DNA of 64,000 nucleotides from Actinomadura coerulea (GTDB lineage Bacteria > Actinomycetota > Actinomycetes > Streptosporangiales > Streptosporangiaceae): the NCBI RefSeq assembly GCF_014208105.1, contig NZ_JACHMQ010000001.1:1426001-1490000 (forward strand), given 5' to 3'. The translations under genes were made by a program, and so were the position numbers. Below the pieces are notes generated by a model, which made no database searches, was not told where the DNA came from, and was given only the letters and a program-made list of their open reading frames with translations. Of this stretch, positions 59,867 to 64,000 are shown piece by piece. How positions within the stretch are numbered: the stretch's first letter is position 1; every line of letters begins with the position of its first letter.

Positions 59867-60493
59867 TTATCGTCCCGGGCGAGCCGGCACCTCGGTGGCC
59901 TTCTTCAGGGGTGCGTCGCGGGCTTGGCGCTCGGCGTCGAGCGCCGGCCTGTTCCGCGCGATGGCGCGTTTCTGGTGAGCGGCCTCCACGCCGGCCCAGA
60001 CGTCCACGAGGCGCACCTCGCGTTCGCAGTGCACATCGGCCACGGCCGTCGCCGTCTCAAGAGGGCCGACCCGGTGTTCGGGTCTGTCCAGGAAGCGCCG
60101 GTCACGGGTGGCATCTCTCGGATTCGCGTAGAAGCGGCCGGCGCGCTTCATACAGGCGCTCCACCGCGCGAACGCGGCGCCGACGCGGCGGTCCTTCGCC
60201 GACATCTCCAGGGTCGTGAGCGAGCCGATCGGCGAGATTCCCGCTCGTCTGGGCGCGGAGCGGAGCGTCCGGGCCGCTTCGGCCACGCACCCGCCGTCTG
60301 GCACGTCACGCCCGTGAAGTCTGGCGGGGCCCTCTCCCCAGGCGGCCTGCCGTGCCTTCGCCGGCAGGCCGGGCCTCGCCGGACGCTTGCTGATCTCCGG
60401 CGTGCTGTAGCCGAGCCTCCTCGCCCGGGACTCGTCGGCGAGGCCGTAGCGGCGGGTGTTCTGCCCGAACGGGGGAGAAACCGCATCGGGCAC
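59867..60493 (-). pseudogene. Possible 5'-truncated remnant of a secreted hypothetical protein
   Basis: An open frame of 208 codons runs leftward from a GTG at 60493. Its C-terminal half is protein-like (FARWSACMKRAGRFYANP, TAVADVHCEREVRLVDVW, AHQKRAIARN) and resembles a family of secreted hypothetical actinobacterial proteins with paired Cys. Those normally begin with a signal peptide and a longer N-terminal region. Here the frame starts with PDAVSPPFGQNTRRYG and no signal peptide, and the next gene starts 34 bases away. It may be a truncated remnant, or a cytosolic variant. No ribosome-binding site is visible at the GTG. Confidence 0.55.
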
Positions 60494-60526
60494 ATGTCGC
60501 CTGAGGCCGATGGCTAGGCTCGGTGG

Positions 60527-60949
60527 ATGGCGTCGCTCTCACCCCGGCTTGCCGAGATCGTGGACGCGTTGCCGCTCGCGGCCGGCATGAGGGTGCTGGA
60601 GATCGGATGCGGACCGGGCGCGGCCGCGCGTGCCGTCGCCGCCCGCCTCGACGGCGGGCACATCGTCGCGATCGACCGCTCGCCCAGGGCGGTCGCCCAG
60701 GCGGAGGCGGCCTCGGCCGGAGAGATCCTTGCAGGGCGGATGAGCGTCCGGCAGGCCGCCGTCGAGGATTTCACGCTCGACGCCGGCGAAGCACCCTTCG
60801 ACCTCGTCTTCGCCGTCCGGGTGGGGGCGCTCGACGGCCGCCATCCCCGAGCCGGCCGCGACGCCCTGCGGCGCATCGCCGCGGTCCTCGGTCCCGGCGG
60901 CCGCGTCTTCATCGACGGAGGCGACCCCCTGCGGGAGATCACCCCCTGA
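60527..60949 (+). CDS. Short class I SAM-dependent methyltransferase
   Basis: 140 residues. Motif I VLEIGCGPG (residues 23-31) binds AdoMet, an acidic Asp after strand 2 is in IVAIDRSPRAV, and AVRVGAL and LGPGGRVFID follow. The protein stops early after the fifth strand, shorter than typical (200 or more), so part of the fold is missing or the family is minimal. TAGGCT at 60515-60520 lies six bases before the ATG and no ribosome-binding site is visible, so a leaderless transcript is likely. The substrate is unknown. The gene ends 18 bases before a convergent TetR gene. Confidence 0.72.
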   Translation: MASLSPRLAEIVDALPLAAGMRVLEIGCGPGAAARAVAARLDGGHIVAIDRSPRAVAQAEAASAGEILAGRMSVRQAAVEDFTLDAGEAPFDLVFAVRVGALDGRHPRAGRDALRRIAAVLGPGGRVFIDGGDPLREITP

Positions 60950-60967
60950 CTTCGGGGAGGGGGCGGA

Positions 60968-61576
60968 TCAGCGGCCGAGCGCCCGGTCGAGCGTGGCGGC
61001 CCACTGGCCGAGCAGACGGGCGCGGCGTGCCGAGTCGTCGGTGAGGAGATCGGCCAGTCCCAGACCGCGGACCAGGTCGAGCGTCGCCTGGACCGTTTCC
61101 CGGACACCGGGTACCGACTCGTCCGCGCCCAGGGCCTCCACGGTGAGGCGGTGGGCCTCGCGCCCGACCCGCGCCTCCAGGGGGACGACCTGTGCGCGGA
61201 GCTGCTCGTCCGAACTGGCCGCGACCCACAGCTGGAGCGCGGCACGGAAGAGCGGGGTCGTGTACATCTCGCCGAGCAGCGTGACGACGTCCAGGGTGGA
61301 GGGGCGGCGGTCGGCGAGCGCGTCCAGGCGTTCGCGCATCTGCGCCATCCGCACGTCCGAGCCGTACTCGACCGCCGCCGTCACCAGTTCCTCGCGCGTG
61401 CGGAAATGGTGCTGGGCGGCGCCCCGGGAGACGCCCGCTCGCTCGGCGACCACCGCCACCGTCGTGCCCGCCCAGCCAACGGAGGCCAGGCAGCCGATGG
61501 CGGCCTCCAGGAGGCGCCGCCGCGTGGCGCGGCTGCGGTCCTGCTGCGGTTCGCGGGGGACTGCCTGGGCGGTCAT
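60968..61576 (-). CDS. TetR family regulator
   Basis: 202 residues. The N-terminal DNA-binding domain has RRLLEAAIGCLASVGWAGTT and AERAGVSRGAAQHHFRTREEL, the TetR helix-turn-helix. The C-terminal domain (residues 70-202) is a ligand-binding TetR_C domain without a recognised specificity. The ATG at 61576 is divergent to the AtuA-type operon with a 102-bp gap holding an inverted repeat, so it probably represses that operon and itself. Confidence 0.9.
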   Translation of the reverse strand: MTAQAVPREPQQDRSRATRRRLLEAAIGCLASVGWAGTTVAVVAERAGVSRGAAQHHFRTREELVTAAVEYGSDVRMAQMRERLDALADRRPSTLDVVTLLGEMYTTPLFRAALQLWVAASSDEQLRAQVVPLEARVGREAHRLTVEALGADESVPGVRETVQATLDLVRGLGLADLLTDDSARRARLLGQWAATLDRALGR

Positions 61577-61629
61577 GAGGTCCTCGAAGTCGGTGGCCCT
61601 CCAGTCAACCAAACGATCAGGCGAAGAAA

Positions 61630-61645
61630 CAATCATGCACGATTG
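61630..61645. promoter_or_regulatory. Candidate TetR operator between tetR and atuA-like genes
   Basis: CAATC-ATGCAC-GATTG, a perfect inverted repeat with five-base arms, lies midway between the two divergent starts. A TetR-like half site ACCAAACGATC lies at about 61608-61618. The patch is AT-rich (followed by TGATTTTTTAG). Confidence 0.55.
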
Positions 61646-61678
61646 ATTTTTTAGAGGCGGGCTGGCAGGGTTCTGGCC

Positions 61679-63391
61679 ATGAGCCAACCGCTGCGGGTCG
61701 GTAACGCCTCGGGCTTCTACGGCGACCGCTTCTCCGCGGTGCGGGAGATGCTGGAGGGCGGGCCGCTGGACGTCCTCACCGGCGACTACCTCGCCGAGCT
61801 GACGATGCTGATCCTCGGGCGCGGGAGGATGAAGGACCCGGACGCCGGGTACGCCGCGACGTTCCTGCGGCAGATGGAGGAGTCCCTCGGCCTGGCCGCG
61901 GAGCGCGGCACCGCGATCGTCGCGAACGCCGGCGGGCTCAACCCGCGGGGGCTGGCGGACCGGCTGCGCGAGCTGGCCGCCCGGCTCGGGATCGACGTGC
62001 GGATCGCCCACGTGGAGGGCGACGACCTGCTGCCCAGGGCGAAGGAGCTCGGCCTGGCCGACGGCCGCCGCGGAGGGCCGCTCACCGCCAACGCCTACCT
62101 GGGCGCCTGGGGGATCGCCGAGTGCCTGCGGGCCGGTGCGGACGTGGTGGTGACCGGCCGCGTCACCGATGCTTCCCTGGTCGTGGGCCCCGCCGCCGCG
62201 CACTTCGGCTGGGCGCGCGACGACTGGGACGCGCTCGCGGGCGCGACGGTCGCCGGGCACGTCCTCGAGTGCGGCGCGCAGGCGACCGGCGGCAACTACG
62301 CCTTCTTCCAAGAAATCTACAATGTAAAGGCGCCGGGCTTTCCGATCGCCGAGATCCGTGCCGACGGGTCCAGCGTGATCACCAAGCACGACGGAACGGG
62401 CGGCGCCGTAACGGCCGAGACCGTGACGGCCCAGCTCCTGTACGAGATCGGCGCGCCGTCCTACGCCGGACCCGACGTGACGACGCGGTTCGACACGATC
62501 GCCCTGGCGCAGGACGGGCCCGACCGGGTGCGGATCAGCGGCGTCCGGGGCCTCCCGCCGCCGCCGACCACCAAGGTGTGCCTGAACCACCTCGGCGGCC
62601 ACCGCAACGAGATGACCTTCGTTCTCACCGGACTGGACATCGAGGCCAAGGCGGAGCTTGCGAAGGCGCAGCTGGAGGCAGCCTTCGCGGACGCCCGGCC
62701 GTCCCGCGTCGAATGGACGCTCATCGGCGCCCCCCGGCCGGACCCGGCCACGCAGGGGGAGGCCACCGCCCTGCTCCGCTGCGCCGTCCTCGACCCGGAC
62801 CCGGAGAAGGTCGGCCGCGCGTTCAGCGGCGCCGTCGTGGAACTCGCCCTCGCCGGCTATCCGGGCTTCACCATGACCTCCCCGCCGGGGAAGGGCGGCC
62901 CCTACGGCGTCTACACGCCCGCTTACGTCCCGAACGAGGCCGTCGAGCACGTCGCGGTGACCCACGAGGGCGAGCGCGTGACCATCCCGGCCGCGCCTCT
63001 CGTATGCGAACTCGACACCCCCGGCGAGTCTCCACCTGCCGGGGGAGTTCCGCCGGGCGCCGCCGTTCGCGCACCGCTCGGCCGTGTCGCCGGGGCGCGG
63101 AGCGGGGACAAGGGCGGGGACGCCAACATCGGCGTGTGGGCCCGGACCGCCGCGCAGTGGCACTGGCTGGAGCCCTTCCTGACCACCGAAAGGCTTCGCG
63201 AGCTGCTGCCGGAGACCCGCGAGCACACCGTCCGCCGGCATGTCCTGCCGAACCTCCGTGCGGTGAACTTCGTGATCGAAGGGCTGCTGCAGGAGGGTGT
63301 GTCCGCCTCGACCCGGTTCGACCCGCAGGGCAAGGCCCTGGGGGAGTGGCTGCGGTCCCGCCTCGTCGACATCCCGGAGGCAGTCCTGTGA
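61679..63391 (+). CDS. AtuA-type DUF1446 protein (acyclic terpene or branched acid utilisation)
   Basis: 570 residues. The N-terminal DUF1446 domain (about 5-450) has GNASGFYGDRF, IVANAGGLNPRGLADRL and AHVEGDDLLP; the C-terminal part (residues about 465-565) carries AGARSGDKGGDANIGVWAR and matches the small AtuA C-terminal domain. AtuA is needed for citronellol-type terpene degradation in Pseudomonas; its exact reaction is unclear. The ATG at 61679 has only a weak GGCAGGG upstream. The stop overlaps the carboxyltransferase start (GTGA), which links it to an acyl-CoA carboxylation step. Confidence 0.87.
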   Translation: MSQPLRVGNASGFYGDRFSAVREMLEGGPLDVLTGDYLAELTMLILGRGRMKDPDAGYAATFLRQMEESLGLAAERGTAIVANAGGLNPRGLADRLRELAARLGIDVRIAHVEGDDLLPRAKELGLADGRRGGPLTANAYLGAWGIAECLRAGADVVVTGRVTDASLVVGPAAAHFGWARDDWDALAGATVAGHVLECGAQATGGNYAFFQEIYNVKAPGFPIAEIRADGSSVITKHDGTGGAVTAETVTAQLLYEIGAPSYAGPDVTTRFDTIALAQDGPDRVRISGVRGLPPPPTTKVCLNHLGGHRNEMTFVLTGLDIEAKAELAKAQLEAAFADARPSRVEWTLIGAPRPDPATQGEATALLRCAVLDPDPEKVGRAFSGAVVELALAGYPGFTMTSPPGKGGPYGVYTPAYVPNEAVEHVAVTHEGERVTIPAAPLVCELDTPGESPPAGGVPPGAAVRAPLGRVAGARSGDKGGDANIGVWARTAAQWHWLEPFLTTERLRELLPETREHTVRRHVLPNLRAVNFVIEGLLQEGVSASTRFDPQGKALGEWLRSRLVDIPEAVL

Positions 63392-64000
63392 CCCTGAGGA
63401 GCACGCTGGACACGCGGAGCCCGGAGTACCGGGAGCGCCGCGCGGCCATGCTGGAGAAGCTGGCGGCCCTGGACGCCGAGCACGCCAGGGCGCTGGAGGG
63501 AGGCGGCGAGAAGTACGTCGAGCGGCACCGCCGGCGCGGCAAGCTGCTGGCGCGCGAGCGGATCGAGCTGCTGCTCGACCCGGATTCGCCGTTCCTCGAA
63601 CTGAGCCCGCTCGCCGCGTGGGGCAGCGACTTCCCGGTCGGCGCGAGCGTCGTCACCGGCATCGGCGTCGTCGAGGGCGTCGAGTGCATGATCGTGGCGA
63701 ACGACCCGACGGTGCGGGGCGGGTCCAGCAACCCGTGGACGGTGAAGAAGAGCTTCCGGGCGTCCGACATCGCGCTGGAGAACCGGCTGCCCGTCATCAA
63801 CCTGGTCGAGTCGGGCGGCGCTGACCTGCCGACGCAGAAGGAGATCTTCATCCCGGGCGGCCGCATGTTCCGCGACCTCACCCGGCTGTCGGCCGCGGGG
63901 ATCCCCACGATCGCGCTCGTGTTCGGCAACTCCACTGCGGGCGGCGCCTACATTCCGGGCATGTGCGACCACGTCGTCATGGTCAAGGAGCGCGCGAAGG
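63388..64000 (+). CDS. Acyl-CoA carboxylase carboxyltransferase subunit, 3' partial
   Basis: The first 204 residues are seen before the window ends. The GTG at 63388 overlaps the AtuA-type stop by four bases. The N-terminal half of the biotin-dependent carboxyltransferase is clear from KYVERHRRRGKLLARERIELLLD, GVVEGVECMIVANDPTVRGG, NLVESGGADLPTQ and GNSTAGGAYIPGM. The last motifs resemble the beta subunits of methylcrotonyl-CoA and geranyl-CoA carboxylases, so leucine or acyclic-terpene breakdown is likely. The biotin-carrying alpha subunit should follow beyond 64000. Confidence 0.92.
   Translation, partial: MTLRSTLDTRSPEYRERRAAMLEKLAALDAEHARALEGGGEKYVERHRRRGKLLARERIELLLDPDSPFLELSPLAAWGSDFPVGASVVTGIGVVEGVECMIVANDPTVRGGSSNPWTVKKSFRASDIALENRLPVINLVESGGADLPTQKEIFIPGGRMFRDLTRLSAAGIPTIALVFGNSTAGGAYIPGMCDHVVMVKERAK

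Overview
The window is a chromosomal segment of a high-GC actinomycete. Codon use is strongly GC-biased, GTG and TTG starts are frequent, and the gene order (yebC-ruvCAB-yajC-secDF-apt-rel, infC-rpmI-rplT, pheST, argCJBDFRH, rrn) is the usual actinobacterial core. The 16S gene and the 3-methyladenine glycosylase/TyrRS block suggest Actinomadura or a relative in the Thermomonosporaceae; the genus is an inference.

Layout. 1-8594: DNA repair and protein export (end of yebC, an Eis-like acetyltransferase, ruvC-ruvA-ruvB, yajC-secD-secF, apt). 8698-15951: bifunctional Rel, a convergent terminator, then a leftward MBL hydrolase-hisS-aspS operon and a membrane-anchored cyclophilin. 16025-19747: a DUF349 protein and a small leftward accessory set (mycothiol-type DinB protein, DUF305, DUF3105 and DUF6153 membrane proteins). 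19851-27515: rarA, two small membrane-associated proteins, alaS, a 125-bp tandem repeat, then ruvX-mltG-aroE. 27522-31184: an accessory cassette (terpene-cyclase-fold membrane protein, HIT protein, PfkB kinase, NUDIX hydrolase). 31700-39718: translation genes (infC with an AUC start, rpmI, rplT, TrmH methyltransferase), a STAS protein and a soluble PAS histidine kinase, then pheS-pheT. 39800-44136: an ABC-F ATPase behind a long structured leader, facing a MarR/ABC-2 drug-export operon. 44239-51703: complete arginine cluster except argG. 51792-53836: mpg and tyrS. 54006-59850: one rrn operon (16S-23S-5S, no tRNA) with two promoters and a strong terminator. 59867-64000: a probably 5'-truncated secreted-protein gene, a short methyltransferase, and a TetR-controlled AtuA/carboxyltransferase operon that runs off the end.

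The genes are mostly housekeeping. The most unusual parts are regulatory: the ABC-F leader, the duplicated start-site repeat before ruvX, the infC leader with its AUC start, and the leaderless MarR promoter that carries its own AT-rich operator next to the ArgR-type boxes of argC. I found no CRISPR array, insertion sequence, prophage or tRNA gene. No single undescribed multi-gene system is evident; the strongest candidates for something new are the ABC-F leader and the ruvX repeat.
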